NCBI RefSeq assembly: GCF_030272705.1
Contig: NZ_JARFYM010000007.1
Span: 124,001 to 188,000, forward strand
DNA from: Rhizobium mayense
GTDB lineage: Bacteria; Pseudomonadota; Alphaproteobacteria; Rhizobiales; Rhizobiaceae
DNA: 64,000 nt
Direction: 5' to 3'
A program made the translations under genes and the position numbers. Under the pieces are notes generated by a model. The model made no database searches and was not told the DNA's origin. It worked only from the letters and a program-made list of their open reading frames with translations. The first letter of the stretch is position 1, and the number at the start of each line of letters is the position of its first letter. Below are positions 16,541-26,324 of this stretch, piece after piece.

Positions 16541-19083
16541 CCGCGGCCGGAGCGCGTCTCACGCTTGCCTTTCGCCTGGCGCTGCGTGAATTGCGCGGCG
16601 GTCTCAGCGGCTTCTACATCTTTCTCGCCTGCATTGCTCTCGGCACCGGCGCGATCGCCGCCGTCAACTCCGTCTCGCGCTCGATTACCGACGCCATCTC
16701 GACACAGGGCCAGTCGCTGCTCGCAGGCGACGTCCGCTTCGAGCTCAACAATCGCGAGGCAACGCCGGACGAACTGAGCTATCTAAACAGCCTCGGCCAG
16801 CTCTCCCAATCCACCGGCCTGCGCTCCATGGCCCGCCTGCCTGATGGCTCCGACCAAGCGCTGGTCGAGGTCAAGGCGGTCGACGGCGCCTACCCGCTCT
16901 ATGGCACCTTCGAAGCTGATCCGGATCAGCCGCTATCAACGCTGCTCGCTGCCAAGGACGGCACCTGGGGCGCGGTCGTGGCTCCCCTGCTGCTCGAGCG
17001 GCTGAACCTCAAGATCGGCAGCGAGCTGCTGCTCGGCAACACCAAGCTCAGAATCACCGGCACGGTGAAGACCGAGCCGGATTCGGTGTCGGAAGGTTTC
17101 GGCTTCGCCCCACGATTGCTCACCAGCCGTGACGCTTTGGTCGCCTCGAGCCTGATCACGACCGGAAGTCTCGTCGAGCAGGTTTACAAGATCCGCATGA
17201 ACGACCCGGCAGTCGACCTCAGCAACATCGCCGCTCGCGCCAACACGGCTTTCCCTCAGGCCGGTTGGTCGATCCGGACCAGCGACCGGGCGGCCCCTGC
17301 CCTCGCCGACAATATCACCCGCTTCTCGCAATTCCTGACATTGGTCGGGCTGACGGCGCTGATCGTCGGCGGCGTCGGCGTCGCCAATGCCGTGCGCGCC
17401 TTCCTCGATTCCAAGCGCACAACTATCGCCACCTTCAAATGCCTGGGCGCACCGGCCTTGGTCGTGGTGATGATTTACCTGATCCAGATCGCCTTGATTG
17501 CGCTGGCCGGCATCGCCGTCGGTCTCGTCCTCGGTGCCATTGCGCCATTGCTCGCTTCACAGTTCATGGTCGAATTTCTGCCGATCTCGACCGCGCCGCA
17601 ACTTTACCCTGGCCCGCTGACGCTCGCAGCGCTCTTCGGCCTGCTGACGACGCTTGCTTTCGCCATCCTGCCGCTCGGCCATGCCCGCGAAGTGCCGGCA
17701 ACGGCGCTCTTCCGAGAACAGGGTTTCGAGACCCGCCGCTTGCCGAGCTGGCCATACCTGCTCACCGCCGGCCTGCTGATGGCCGCCCTTGCGGTGCTCG
17801 CGATCTTCACCGCCTATGACCGCTACATCGCCGTCGTCTTTGTCGTCTCCATCGCCGCCGCCTTCGTGGTGCTGCGCGCCGTCGCCGCCTTGCTGGCATG
17901 GCTTGCCCGCCGCAGCCCGCGCGTTCACTCGCCCGCCCTGAGATTGGCGATCGGCAACATCCATCGGCCGGGTGCGCTCACCGCCTCCGTCGTCCTCTCG
18001 CTCGGTCTCGGCCTGGCGCTCCTGGTGACCTTGACCTTGATCGACGGCAATATGCGCAACGAGCTGACCGGGCGCATGAGCGAGCAGGCGCCGAACTTCT
18101 ATTTCGTCGATATCCAGGGCTCGGAGCTCGACGGCTTCCGCAAAGTCGTGGAGGCGCAAGCGCCCGAGGGCAAGCTCGTCGAAGTGCCGATGCTGCGTGG
18201 CCGCATCGTCGCCTTTAACGGCCAGGACGTAACCAGGATGAAGGTGGCGCCGGCAGGGCAATGGGTGTTGCGCGGCGACCGCGGCATCACCTATGCCGAA
18301 ACCATACCGGAGAACGCGGCCCTGACGGAAGGACAATGGTGGGGCATGGATTACAGCGGCGAGCCTCTGGTCTCCTTCTCCGACGAAGAAGGCAAGGCGC
18401 TCGGCCTGAAGCTCGGCGATACCGTGACCGTCAACGTGCTCGGCCGCAACGTGACGGCCAAGATCGCCAGTTTCCGCAAGGTCCAATGGCAGTCGCTGTC
18501 GATCAATTTCGTCATGATCTTTTCGCCCAACACCTTCAAGGGTGCGCCGCATGCGTGGCTCGCGACGCTCACCGATCCCGCCGCTACATCGACACAGGAA
18601 GCCGCGATCCTGAAGAACGTCACCAACACCTACCCGACGATCACGAGCGTCCGAGTCAAGGATGCGCTCGATATCGTCAACACACTGGTCGGACAGCTTG
18701 CCGCCGCTATCCGGGCCGCGGCCTCCGTCGCGCTCATCGCATCCGTGCTGGTGCTTGCAGGCGCGCTTGCCGCCGGAAATCGCGCACGCACGCATGACGC
18801 GGTCGTGCTGAAGACACTCGGCGCGACGCGCGCGATGCTGATCCGCGCCTTCAGTTACGAATATCTGATCCTGGGGGCTGCAACGGCTGTCTTCGCACTG
18901 CTCGCCGGGTCGGTGTCCGCCTGGTATATCGTCAGTCGCATCATGCACCTGCCCTCGACCTTCCTTCCAGACGTTGCCTTTTCGACCCTCATCATCGCAC
19001 TGCTGCTGACGGTCGGGATCGGACTGGTCGGCACCTGGCGTGTGCTTGGCCAGAAGGCAGCACCCGTCCTGCGCGAACTCTGA
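16537..19083 (+). CDS. ybbP: ABC transporter permease, FtsX/YbbP type
   Basis: Inner-membrane permease of 848 aa with duplicated FtsX-like modules: an N-terminal helix at about 20-45, a large periplasmic domain, helices around residues 265-440, a second periplasmic domain, and three helices near the C-terminus (from about residue 720). Such mechanotransmission ABC systems do not move small solutes across the membrane but act on lipoproteins, peptides or lipids. Partner of the preceding ATPase by four-base overlap and by the E. coli ybbA-ybbP parallel. Confidence 0.9.
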   Translation: MTAAGARLTLAFRLALRELRGGLSGFYIFLACIALGTGAIAAVNSVSRSITDAISTQGQSLLAGDVRFELNNREATPDELSYLNSLGQLSQSTGLRSMARLPDGSDQALVEVKAVDGAYPLYGTFEADPDQPLSTLLAAKDGTWGAVVAPLLLERLNLKIGSELLLGNTKLRITGTVKTEPDSVSEGFGFAPRLLTSRDALVASSLITTGSLVEQVYKIRMNDPAVDLSNIAARANTAFPQAGWSIRTSDRAAPALADNITRFSQFLTLVGLTALIVGGVGVANAVRAFLDSKRTTIATFKCLGAPALVVVMIYLIQIALIALAGIAVGLVLGAIAPLLASQFMVEFLPISTAPQLYPGPLTLAALFGLLTTLAFAILPLGHAREVPATALFREQGFETRRLPSWPYLLTAGLLMAALAVLAIFTAYDRYIAVVFVVSIAAAFVVLRAVAALLAWLARRSPRVHSPALRLAIGNIHRPGALTASVVLSLGLGLALLVTLTLIDGNMRNELTGRMSEQAPNFYFVDIQGSELDGFRKVVEAQAPEGKLVEVPMLRGRIVAFNGQDVTRMKVAPAGQWVLRGDRGITYAETIPENAALTEGQWWGMDYSGEPLVSFSDEEGKALGLKLGDTVTVNVLGRNVTAKIASFRKVQWQSLSINFVMIFSPNTFKGAPHAWLATLTDPAATSTQEAAILKNVTNTYPTITSVRVKDALDIVNTLVGQLAAAIRAAASVALIASVLVLAGALAAGNRARTHDAVVLKTLGATRAMLIRAFSYEYLILGAATAVFALLAGSVSAWYIVSRIMHLPSTFLPDVAFSTLIIALLLTVGIGLVGTWRVLGQKAAPVLREL

Positions 19084-19330
19084 GAGCGGAACGCCGAAAA
19101 TCGGCATCGCTTTCCGGAAAGGCTTGTGCGCAACCAAGACGCTTCAACCATTAACGAAGCGCCCGGAAATTACCCGATATTACACCGATTTAACCCTGCC
19201 GCCGCCGCTTAGGCCTTGTGCACCCGGCCTGAAAGCCTCATATTCTGTGCAGGCATGCTGGAGCTCCGCAGCGGCGCCCGGGACCAAACGCCCGACACCG
19301 TACTCACATCGGAGCTTAAAAGAGGAAAAC

Positions 19331-20074
19331 ATGGCTGACTTTCGCAACTACCCAAACCGGACGCCGCAAACAGGCGCGCAGACCGGCGCGATGATCGATG
19401 AGGGCCTTCGAGCCTATATGCTCAAGGTCTATAACCTGATGGCGCTGGGTCTGGCGATCACAGGTTTTGCTGCTTACGGCGCCTTCTCGCTCGCATTCGC
19501 TGACGGACAGCTTACGGCTTTCGGCCAGGCAATCTACCTGAGCCCGCTGAAGTGGGTCATTATCTTCGCGCCGCTGGCAATGGTGTTCTTCCTGAGCTTC
19601 AGGATCAATCGCATGAGCGTGGCCGCCGCGACGACGACCTTCTGGGTCTACGCCGCGCTGGTTGGCCTGTCGCTGTCGTCGATCTTCATCATTTACACGG
19701 GCCAGAGTATCGTGCAGGCCTTCTTCGTGACCGCCGCGTCCTTCGGCGCGCTGTCGCTTTACGGTTACACGACCAAGCGTAGCCTTTCGGCTATGGGCTC
19801 GTTCATGATGATGGGTCTCTTCGGTCTGATCATCGCCATGCTCGTCAACATCTTCCTGCAGTCTTCTGCGGTGCACTTCGCCATCAACGTTCTTGGCGTT
19901 GTGATCTTCGCAGGCCTCACCGCCTGGGATACGCAGCGGATCAAGGAAATGTACTATGAAGCCGACGATGTTGCAGTTGCTGGCCGCAAGGCGATCATGG
20001 GCGCGCTGACGCTCTACCTGGACTTCATCAACCTGTTCATGTTCCTGCTGCAGTTCATGGGCGACCGCAAATAA
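19331..20074 (+). CDS. Bax inhibitor-1/YccA family membrane protein
   Basis: 247 aa with seven membrane helices after a 30-residue polar N-terminus. The BI-1 pattern is clear, including GLTAWDTQRIKEMYYEADD near the end and an acidic residue in the last helix. E. coli YccA inhibits FtsH; YbhL-like members may leak ions. The ATG at 19331 follows AGAGGAAAAC, an excellent ribosome site, and earlier in-frame starts are in the 247-base intergenic region. A strong terminator follows. Confidence 0.93.
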   Translation: MADFRNYPNRTPQTGAQTGAMIDEGLRAYMLKVYNLMALGLAITGFAAYGAFSLAFADGQLTAFGQAIYLSPLKWVIIFAPLAMVFFLSFRINRMSVAAATTTFWVYAALVGLSLSSIFIIYTGQSIVQAFFVTAASFGALSLYGYTTKRSLSAMGSFMMMGLFGLIIAMLVNIFLQSSAVHFAINVLGVVIFAGLTAWDTQRIKEMYYEADDVAVAGRKAIMGALTLYLDFINLFMFLLQFMGDRK

Positions 20075-20099
20075 CTGCCGCGGCATGAATGATCGTTCG

Positions 20100-20128
20100 A
20101 AAAGGCGGCTTCGGCCGCCTTTTCTATT
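20100..20128 (+). terminator. Rho-independent terminator after the YccA-type gene
   Basis: AAAAGGCGGC-TTCG-GCCGCCTTTT (20100-20123): a perfect 10-bp stem with a stable UUCG tetraloop, followed by CTATTT. Confidence 0.9.
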
Positions 20129-20196
20129 TGCCTTGATGCCTCGCACGCGGCTTTATATCTGCTTCTTGAAATTGCAGATCAGGCAATAAAAAGCAG

Positions 20197-20754
20197 ATGT
20201 CCTTCAGCCTTCGCAACGCCGCCCCGACCGACCTTCCCTCCATCACCTCGATCTATCGCGACTCCGTACTGAACGGTACGGCCAGCTATGAGATCATCCC
20301 GCCGAACGAAGAGGAGATGGCAGGTCGCTTCCAGGCGATCCGCGACAAGGGCTATCCCTATATAGCCGCGGAGGGCGAAGACGGCGCCTTTCTGGGCTAT
20401 GCCTATGCCTCGGCATTCCGCACGCGGCCGGCCTATCGCTGGATGGTGGAGGATTCGATCTATCTCGCGCCCGAGGCCCGCGGCCGAGGCATCGGCAAAG
20501 CGCTGCTGGCAGCTCTGGTGGAAACCTGCCAGACCCTCGGCTTCCGCCAGATGATCGCCGTCATCGGGGGCGCCCACCCGGCTTCCGTTGCCCTCCACCG
20601 CGCCGCTGGCTTTATCGAGACTGGCCTGTTGAAAGGCACCGGCTACAAGCACGGCCGCTGGCTGGACACGATGCTGATGCAGAAGGCACTCGGCGAGGGC
20701 GTGCAAACCGACCCCGATCCGTCGATCTATCCGGGGACGTTGTTCAGCGAATAA
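20197..20754 (+). CDS. GNAT acetyltransferase, phosphinothricin-acetyltransferase-like
   Basis: 185-aa N-acetyltransferase. It has the PAT-subfamily start (LRNAAPTDLPSITSIYRDSVLNG), the acetyl-CoA loop EARGRGIGKALL and the C-terminal AGFIETGLLKGTGYKHGRW. Relatives acetylate phosphinothricin, methionine sulfone or other small amines; the real substrate is open. Monocistronic between two terminator-type signals and a convergent DUF2794 gene. Confidence 0.88.
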   Translation: MSFSLRNAAPTDLPSITSIYRDSVLNGTASYEIIPPNEEEMAGRFQAIRDKGYPYIAAEGEDGAFLGYAYASAFRTRPAYRWMVEDSIYLAPEARGRGIGKALLAALVETCQTLGFRQMIAVIGGAHPASVALHRAAGFIETGLLKGTGYKHGRWLDTMLMQKALGEGVQTDPDPSIYPGTLFSE

Positions 20755-20769
20755 CGCGGCAGGAGAAGA

Positions 20770-21171
20770 TCACTTCTTCACCAACTTCAGCTGCTTATCG
20801 AAGACCTTCAGCACTTGGCTCAAGTCGTGGCCGCGCTTCAGGATCATGCCGTTGGTATTGATCACGGAAAAGGCGCCCTGCTTGGCGGCGAGCTTTGGGT
20901 TTTTCTCGATGCGGAAGAGCGGCAGTTCACCGGAACGTTTGAAAACCGAGAAAACCGCCTTTTCCCTGAGATGGTCGATGGCGTAGTCACGCCACTCGCC
21001 CTCGCCGACCATGCGGCCGTAGATCCACAGGATCGCGTCCAGTTCCCTGCGATGGAAGGTTACAGGCAGCGGGTCCTTGCTCTGTTTATATTCTCTGAGA
21101 TCAACGACGACGGAAGAAGTGGTGTCGACGGAACGGCTTTCGCCGTGTCGCAATTCCGGCTGATCAGTCAT
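20770..21171 (-). CDS. DUF2794 family protein
   Basis: 133 aa, soluble, no signal peptide. The sequence matches the alphaproteobacterial DUF2794 family as I recall it (VTFHRRELDAILWIYGRMV, GEWRDYAIDHL and the RIEKNPKLA block). Function unknown. ATG 21171 follows a GGGGG site at 4 bases. Convergent with the GNAT gene, 15 bases apart. Confidence 0.82.
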   Translation of the reverse strand: MTDQPELRHGESRSVDTTSSVVVDLREYKQSKDPLPVTFHRRELDAILWIYGRMVGEGEWRDYAIDHLREKAVFSVFKRSGELPLFRIEKNPKLAAKQGAFSVINTNGMILKRGHDLSQVLKVFDKQLKLVKK

Positions 21172-21280
21172 CAATCCCCCAAGGGTTGTGTCATGACAAG
21201 AAAGTGACAGTTTGCCTCAGCCACGGCAAATTGCAAGACCGGGGGCTGCTCACAATTTCTTGCGCTCGAAGGAAAGCGTC

Positions 21281-21490
21281 TTGGCGCCGCCGCATTTCAG
21301 TCAAAACGACGCCCAATTTTCCAGAACTATAGGCAGCCGTTTGGCGCCGCCGCGCCAAACGGCCCGGCCGGGGCGTATCGACCGAACCCCAGCCCCGAAT
21401 GCGCCCTCGCCGGGCACCCCCTCTTTTCGACGCTAGTCGAAATAGAGAGCTCTTTGGTGTCAGCCAAAATAGAGAACTTTTTGGCGCCGG
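21281..21490. repeat. Repeat-rich intergenic region with 27-bp tandem units
   Basis: The gap from 21172 to 21506 holds no supported gene. TTGGCGCCGCCGC occurs at 21281 and 21341. The second copy lies in a perfect hairpin (GTTTGGCGC at 21339-21347, GCGCCAAAC at 21352-21360). Two 27-base units sharing AAATAGAGA and TTTGG follow at 21437-21463 and 21464-21490, and a third decayed unit starts at 21491. On the minus strand the units read as a 9-residue repeat around PKSSLF in a 110-codon frame, which I take as chance because no start or family fits. Confidence 0.55.
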
Positions 21491-21506
21491 CCGAAATAGT
21501 GCTTGA

Positions 21507-22250
21507 TCAGCCGTCCGTGCCAATCGTCAGTACGGTCGCGCCGATGATCGCCGCTGGGTCGCCCGACGGCGTCGAGGACTGTAGCAAAACCGCCAGGCCG
21601 CGCCGGCCAGCCTTGTCCATGACATTGGCAGGCAGCACGACATTCATTTCCTTGCCGTCCCACATGCCGACGGTTTCGACGTCCGAAACCGCATGCAAAT
21701 AAGTGATCTGCTGGCCATTGTTTTCGCCAGCCTTCGGAGAAACCTGCTGTTCCTTGTCGAAATAGGCAACGACCACATTGGCTTTACCTTGGCCGGCGCC
21801 GATCTTGATCTCCAGCTCGTCACCCTTCATGGCGGCACTCACCGGAACCGTCAGGCCCTTGCCGTGGTGCTGGAAGTCTTCGAGCTTGGTATTGATGGCG
21901 CCGAGATCAGCGCCGTTCATATGATCGCGGCCGTTGATGATCGCCTGCGGCGTATAGACCCCGCTGCGGCCGAGCGTACGGGCATAGGCATACTGCCGAG
22001 CCGTATTCTCTTTCGATGCCATCGTGTCGTTCCAGCCGAGATAGTTCCAATAATCGACATGATAGGCGAGCGCGACGACATCGCCCTGGCCGATCAGCTT
22101 CTGAAACGCAGCATCGGCCGGCGGACAGGAAGCGCAGCCCTGAGACGTGAAAAGCTCCACGACGCCCTTGATCTTGGCAGGCTCCTGCGCATGCAGCGAA
22201 CTTGCCAGCGCGATGCCTGCTAGAAGTGGAACCAAAAACCGTAGGCGCAT
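21507..22250 (-). CDS. DUF1223 secreted thioredoxin-like protein
   Basis: 247 aa. A signal peptide (about 1-21, ending SSLHA) is followed by a thioredoxin-like domain that begins GVVELFTSQGCASCPPADAAF; Cys39 and Cys42 form a CxxC pair. The DUF1223 blocks AYHVDYWNYLGWNDT and VYTPQAIINGRDH follow. The predicted location is periplasm. Function is unproven; the CxxC suggests thiol redox chemistry. Single gene upstream of a repeat-rich region. Confidence 0.88.
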   Translation of the reverse strand: MRLRFLVPLLAGIALASSLHAQEPAKIKGVVELFTSQGCASCPPADAAFQKLIGQGDVVALAYHVDYWNYLGWNDTMASKENTARQYAYARTLGRSGVYTPQAIINGRDHMNGADLGAINTKLEDFQHHGKGLTVPVSAAMKGDELEIKIGAGQGKANVVVAYFDKEQQVSPKAGENNGQQITYLHAVSDVETVGMWDGKEMNVVLPANVMDKAGRRGLAVLLQSSTPSGDPAAIIGATVLTIGTDG

Positions 22251-22450
22251 GCTCTTATACCTCTTTCTCAGACCTTGAAAGCCATATAATGGCGCGACTC
22301 CCGAAACCGCTCGCGCTTCTCAGGATGTCCGTAAGGCCCTCATCAAGCCTGATAAATCTAAAACAAGAGATAATCGCTAAGCACGATGACGCAAAGTCAC
22401 GAAGGGGTGAGACGAAGGCCCGGAGAGGACAGCGTCGTACACATCGGCGT

Positions 22451-22490
22451 GAAAAACAAGACGCCGCCGGAGAGTATGCTCCGGCGGCGT
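22451..22490 (-). terminator. Rho-independent terminator of acnA
   Basis: On the minus strand a perfect 12-bp stem (ACGCCGCCGGAG / CTCCGGCGGCGT, 22461-22490, 6-base loop) is followed by CTTGTTTTTC. It lies 22 bases past the acnA stop codon. Confidence 0.88.
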
Positions 22491-22512
22491 GCATAAGCGG
22501 TTTTAACGTCAA

Positions 22513-25203
22513 TTAGGCCGCGAGATCGCGCAGAACCGTCTGCAGGATGCCGCCATTGTTGACGTAGGTGACCTCATCCAGCGTGTCGATGCGGCAGATG
22601 ATCGGAATGTCCTTCACCGTGCCGTCGCCATAGGTGACCTTGGCGATTTTGCGCTCGCGCGGCTTGATGTTTTCCAGGCCCTCGATCGTCACTGTCTCGT
22701 CGCCCTTGAGGCCCAGGCTGGCCCAGGTGGTGCCGTCCTCGAAGACGAAGGGGATGACGCCCATGCCGACCAGGTTCGAGCGGTGGATGCGCTCGAAGGA
22801 CTGGGCGATGACGGCGCGCACGCCGAGCAGGTTCGTGCCCTTGGCAGCCCAGTCGCGCGACGAACCGTTGCCGTATTCGACACCGGCGAAGATGACGAGC
22901 GGAACGCCCTCGGCCCTGTACTGCATGGCCGCATCGTAGATCGACGTCTCTTCCTTGGACGGATAATGGATGGTGTAGCCACCTTCCTTGCCGTTCGGGC
23001 CGAGCATGTGGTTGCGGATGCGGATATTGGCAAAGGTGCCGCGCATCATGACCTCATGATTGCCGCGGCGCGTGCCGTACTGGTTGAAGTCGGCAACGCC
23101 GACGCCATGACCGATGAGGTAGGCACCGGCCGGCGATGCAGCCTTGATCGAACCGGCCGGGGAAATGTGGTCGGTGGTGATCTTGTCGCCGAAGAGACCG
23201 AGGACGCGGGCGCCCTTGATGTCGGAAACGCCGGCGCCGGTCTTGCCCATGCCCACGAAGTAAGGCGGGTTCTGCACATAGGTCGAGTTGTCGTCCCAGG
23301 CGTAAGTCTGGCCCGGAGGCACCTGCACGGCCTGCCAGTTGGCATCGCCCTTGAAGACGTCGGCGTATTTGGTCTCGTAGAGTTCGCGGGTGACGTATTT
23401 CAGGATGAATTCCTGCACTTCCTGCGAGGTCGGCCAGATGTCCTTGAGGAAGACCGGCTTGCCGTTCTGGTCTTCGCCGATCGGCTCCTTGGTCAGGTCC
23501 ATCTGCACCGTGCCGGCGAGCGCATAGGCGACGACGAGCGGCGGCGAGGCGAGATAATTCGCCTGGACGTCCGGCGAGATGCGGCCTTCGAAGTTGCGGT
23601 TGCCGGAGAGAACACCGGAAACGATCAGGCCCTTGTCGTTGATCGTCTTCGAGATCGGCGCCGGCAGCGGGCCAGAATTGCCGATGCAGGTGGTGCAGCC
23701 GAAACCGACCAGGTTGAAGCCGAGTTTGTCGAGATCGGACTGCAGGCCGGACTTGGCGAGATATTCAGCGACGACCTGCGATCCCGGCGCCAGCGAGGTC
23801 TTGACCCATGGCTTGGTCTTCAAGCCTTTGGCAACAGCGTTGCGGGCGAGAAGGCCGGCGGCGATGAGCACCGACGGGTTCGAGGTGTTGGTGCAGGACG
23901 TGATGGCAGCGATGGCGACGTCACCATGGCCGATATCGAAATCCGTGCCCTCGACCGCATAGCGGTTCGAAAGCTGGCCCGGCTTCTTGTATTCGCTGTC
24001 CATCGACGTGGCAAAACCGGAAGCGATGTTTTCCAGCGCGATGCGGCCTTCCGGGCGCTTCGGGCCGGCCATCGACGGCACGACGTCGCCGAGGTCGAGT
24101 TCCAGCGTGTCGGTGAAGACGAGATCGGAGCCGTCGCTGTCGCGCCACATGCCCTGCGCCTTCGAATAGGCTTCGACCAGCGCGATGCGGTCCTTCTCAC
24201 GGCCGGACATGTTGAGATAGTTGAGCGTTTCCTTGTCGACCGGGAAGAAGCCGCAGGTCGCGCCATATTCCGGACCCATGTTGCCGATGGTGGCGCGGTC
24301 GGCGAGCGGCATGTTGTCGAGGCCGGGGCCGAAGAATTCGACAAACTTGGAAACGACGCCCTTCTTGCGCAGCATCTGCACGACGGTCAGCACCAGGTCT
24401 GTCGCCGTGACGCCTTCCTTGAGCTTGCCGGTGAGCTTGAAGCCGATGACCTCAGGCAGCAGCATGGAGACCGGCTGGCCGAGCATCGCAGCTTCAGCTT
24501 CGATACCGCCGACACCCCAGCCAAGAACGCCGAGGCCGTTGATCATGGTCGTGTGCGAATCGGTACCGACGCAGGTGTCCGGATAGGCGATCGTTTCGCC
24601 GTCCTCTTCCTTCGTCCAGACGGTCTGGCCGAGATATTCGAGGTTCACCTGGTGACAGATGCCGGTGCCGGGAGGCACGACGCGGAAGTTCTTGAATGCC
24701 TGCTGGCCCCACTTCAGGAAGCGATAGCGCTCGCCGTTGCGCTGATATTCCAGCTCGACGTTGCGGGCGAAGGCCTGCGGCGTGCCGAATTCATCGACGA
24801 TGACGGAGTGGTCGATGACGAGATCGACGGGAACGAGCGGATTGATCTTTTCCGGATCGCCGCCGAGCGACACCATCGCGTCACGCATGGCAGCAAGGTC
24901 GACGACGGCCGGAACGCCGGTGAAGTCCTGCATAAGCACGCGCGCCGGGCGATAGGCAATTTCGTTCTCGACGGTACCCTTGTTGGTCAGCCATTCGGCG
25001 ACCGCAACGATATGTTCCTTGGTGACCGACTGCCCGTCTTCGAAGCGCAGCAGGTTCTCAAGCAGCACCTTCATCGAATAGGGAAGCTTGGAAACACCGG
25101 GCAGACCATTGGCCTCAGCCTTGGGCAGGCTGAAATACACATAGTCTTTCCCGCCCACGGTCAGCGTGGAACGACAATTGAAACTGTCAAGAGATTTAGA
25201 CAC
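22513..25203 (-). CDS. acnA: Aconitate hydratase A
   Basis: TCA-cycle enzyme that isomerises citrate to isocitrate with a [4Fe-4S] cluster. 896 aa, the full AcnA/IRP1 length. Cluster ligands are visible at about residue 435 ([12 protein letters not shown]) and 500 ([12 protein letters not shown]); the C-terminal swivel domain has [13 protein letters not shown]. Start ATG 25203 gives [14 protein letters not shown], typical of rhizobia. Divergent from ccmA across 274 bases that should contain both promoters; a strong terminator follows. Confidence 0.97.
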   Translation of the reverse strand: MSKSLDSFNCRSTLTVGGKDYVYFSLPKAEANGLPGVSKLPYSMKVLLENLLRFEDGQSVTKEHIVAVAEWLTNKGTVENEIAYRPARVLMQDFTGVPAVVDLAAMRDAMVSLGGDPEKINPLVPVDLVIDHSVIVDEFGTPQAFARNVELEYQRNGERYRFLKWGQQAFKNFRVVPPGTGICHQVNLEYLGQTVWTKEEDGETIAYPDTCVGTDSHTTMINGLGVLGWGVGGIEAEAAMLGQPVSMLLPEVIGFKLTGKLKEGVTATDLVLTVVQMLRKKGVVSKFVEFFGPGLDNMPLADRATIGNMGPEYGATCGFFPVDKETLNYLNMSGREKDRIALVEAYSKAQGMWRDSDGSDLVFTDTLELDLGDVVPSMAGPKRPEGRIALENIASGFATSMDSEYKKPGQLSNRYAVEGTDFDIGHGDVAIAAITSCTNTSNPSVLIAAGLLARNAVAKGLKTKPWVKTSLAPGSQVVAEYLAKSGLQSDLDKLGFNLVGFGCTTCIGNSGPLPAPISKTINDKGLIVSGVLSGNRNFEGRISPDVQANYLASPPLVVAYALAGTVQMDLTKEPIGEDQNGKPVFLKDIWPTSQEVQEFILKYVTRELYETKYADVFKGDANWQAVQVPPGQTYAWDDNSTYVQNPPYFVGMGKTGAGVSDIKGARVLGLFGDKITTDHISPAGSIKAASPAGAYLIGHGVGVADFNQYGTRRGNHEVMMRGTFANIRIRNHMLGPNGKEGGYTIHYPSKEETSIYDAAMQYRAEGVPLVIFAGVEYGNGSSRDWAAKGTNLLGVRAVIAQSFERIHRSNLVGMGVIPFVFEDGTTWASLGLKGDETVTIEGLENIKPRERKIAKVTYGDGTVKDIPIICRIDTLDEVTYVNNGGILQTVLRDLAA

Positions 25204-25477
25204 GAGAGACCCCGTTTCTGATAGCCAACACAGTCGTGCGAACGCCTATGCACTTTATGCACATCAGGATGCGGGTACGGCCATTTCCGCTGTCCGCACG
25301 TAAGGAAGAAAACCTTAAGTTCGGCGCAAGGATGAAATTCACGCCGACCGCTGGCGTGGTTGCGGGTCTTATAGATAATTTCGTAAAGACTTGCCAGAGT
25401 GGCCAAGCGCAAATTTGGACAATTTTTTGAGCCTGCGACAACGAAAACGGGACCGGAAATAGAGAAAGCCTGACTTC

Positions 25478-26125
25478 ATGCATCTAAGCGCTGAAAACCT
25501 GGCGGCAAGGCGAGGCGAGGACCTGATTTTCACGAATGTTTCCTTTGACTTGAGCAGTGGCGACGCCCTGATCCTGACCGGCCGCAACGGCTCGGGAAAA
25601 TCAACACTTTTGCGTGTTGTCGCGGGCCTCCTGAGACAGGAAAAAGGCCGCGTCGTTTTCACAGATTCCAAGGGCGAATCGGACCGCCCAGCGGGTGAGG
25701 CCAGCCACTATCTCGGCCATCGCAATGCGATGAAATCCGAGCTCACCGTGGCCGAAAATCTCGCCTTCTGGAAAACCTTCCTCGGAGACATGGCAGGCGG
25801 CTCTGGTTTGAATATCGATGAAGCCGCCGAAGCCGTCGGCCTTGCCGGCATCACCCATCTGCCCTTCGGCTACCTGTCCGCTGGCCAGCAACGCCGATTC
25901 GCCTTCGCAAAACTGCTGGTCGCCTATCGCCCGATCTGGATCCTCGATGAACCCACGGCGGCCTTGGATGCGGCGGCGGACCGGCTGTTTGTGGATCTGA
26001 TCTCGTCGCATCAGAAGAGCGGCGGCATTGTCCTTGCCGCAACGCATCAGGCTCTGGGACTTACGAATGTGCGGGAAATGCGGATGACTGGGTTTGCTGG
26101 GGTTGGCGAGGGGGTCTGGGGATGA
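25478..26125 (+). CDS. ccmA: Heme ABC exporter ATP-binding protein CcmA
   Basis: ATPase of the CcmABCD complex, which frees heme-loaded CcmE during c-type cytochrome maturation. 215 aa; Walker A GRNGSGKST at about 35-43, a signature region LSAGQQRRFAFAKLL, and Walker B IWILDEPTAALD. The degenerate signature (SAGQQ) is normal for CcmA. First gene of ccmABCDG, followed by an unusual 199-base gap with a palindromic repeat before ccmB. Confidence 0.95.
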   Translation: MHLSAENLAARRGEDLIFTNVSFDLSSGDALILTGRNGSGKSTLLRVVAGLLRQEKGRVVFTDSKGESDRPAGEASHYLGHRNAMKSELTVAENLAFWKTFLGDMAGGSGLNIDEAAEAVGLAGITHLPFGYLSAGQQRRFAFAKLLVAYRPIWILDEPTAALDAAADRLFVDLISSHQKSGGIVLAATHQALGLTNVREMRMTGFAGVGEGVWG

Positions 26126-26141
26126 TTTTGCGCCCCTCATG

Positions 26142-26280
26142 GCCCCTCATCCGTCCTTTCGCGGTTTCGCGATGCGTAACTGCTCAAGTCCACCTTCTCC
26201 CCGTTTTACGGGGCGAAGGGTCTCGGCGGGCTCCATCGTCCCTTCTCCCCGCCTGCGGGGAGAAGGCTAGGGTGAGGGGC
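26142..26280. repeat. Palindromic intergenic repeat between ccmA and ccmB
   Basis: Nested inverted repeats. The outer arms are GCCCCTCATCC (26142-26152) and GGTGAGGGGC (26271-26280). Inside are two hairpins of the same sequence type: CCTTCTCCCC...GGGGCGAAGG (from about 26193) and a perfect 12-bp stem CCTTCTCCCCGC / GCGGGGAGAAGG (26241-26266). From memory, this kind of element is common between rhizobial genes. Confidence 0.75.
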
Positions 26281-26324
26281 AACACTGCCGTCTCCATAGA
26301 CAACGCAATCAGAGTGTACGCCGT

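Noticed and set aside
17557..19137. A 526-codon open frame antisense to the FtsX-type permease
   Set aside because: Composition is His/Arg/Gly/Asp-rich and low in hydrophobics; shadow of the permease gene.
21191..21523. A 110-codon minus-strand frame through the 27-bp repeats
   Set aside because: The repeated PKSSLF stretch comes from the DNA repeat length; no start site, no family.
22783..25221. An 812-codon open frame antisense to acnA
   Set aside because: It is the mirror of a GC3-rich gene; acnA is complete with all family motifs and the antisense protein is Arg/Asp/Val-rich without a family.
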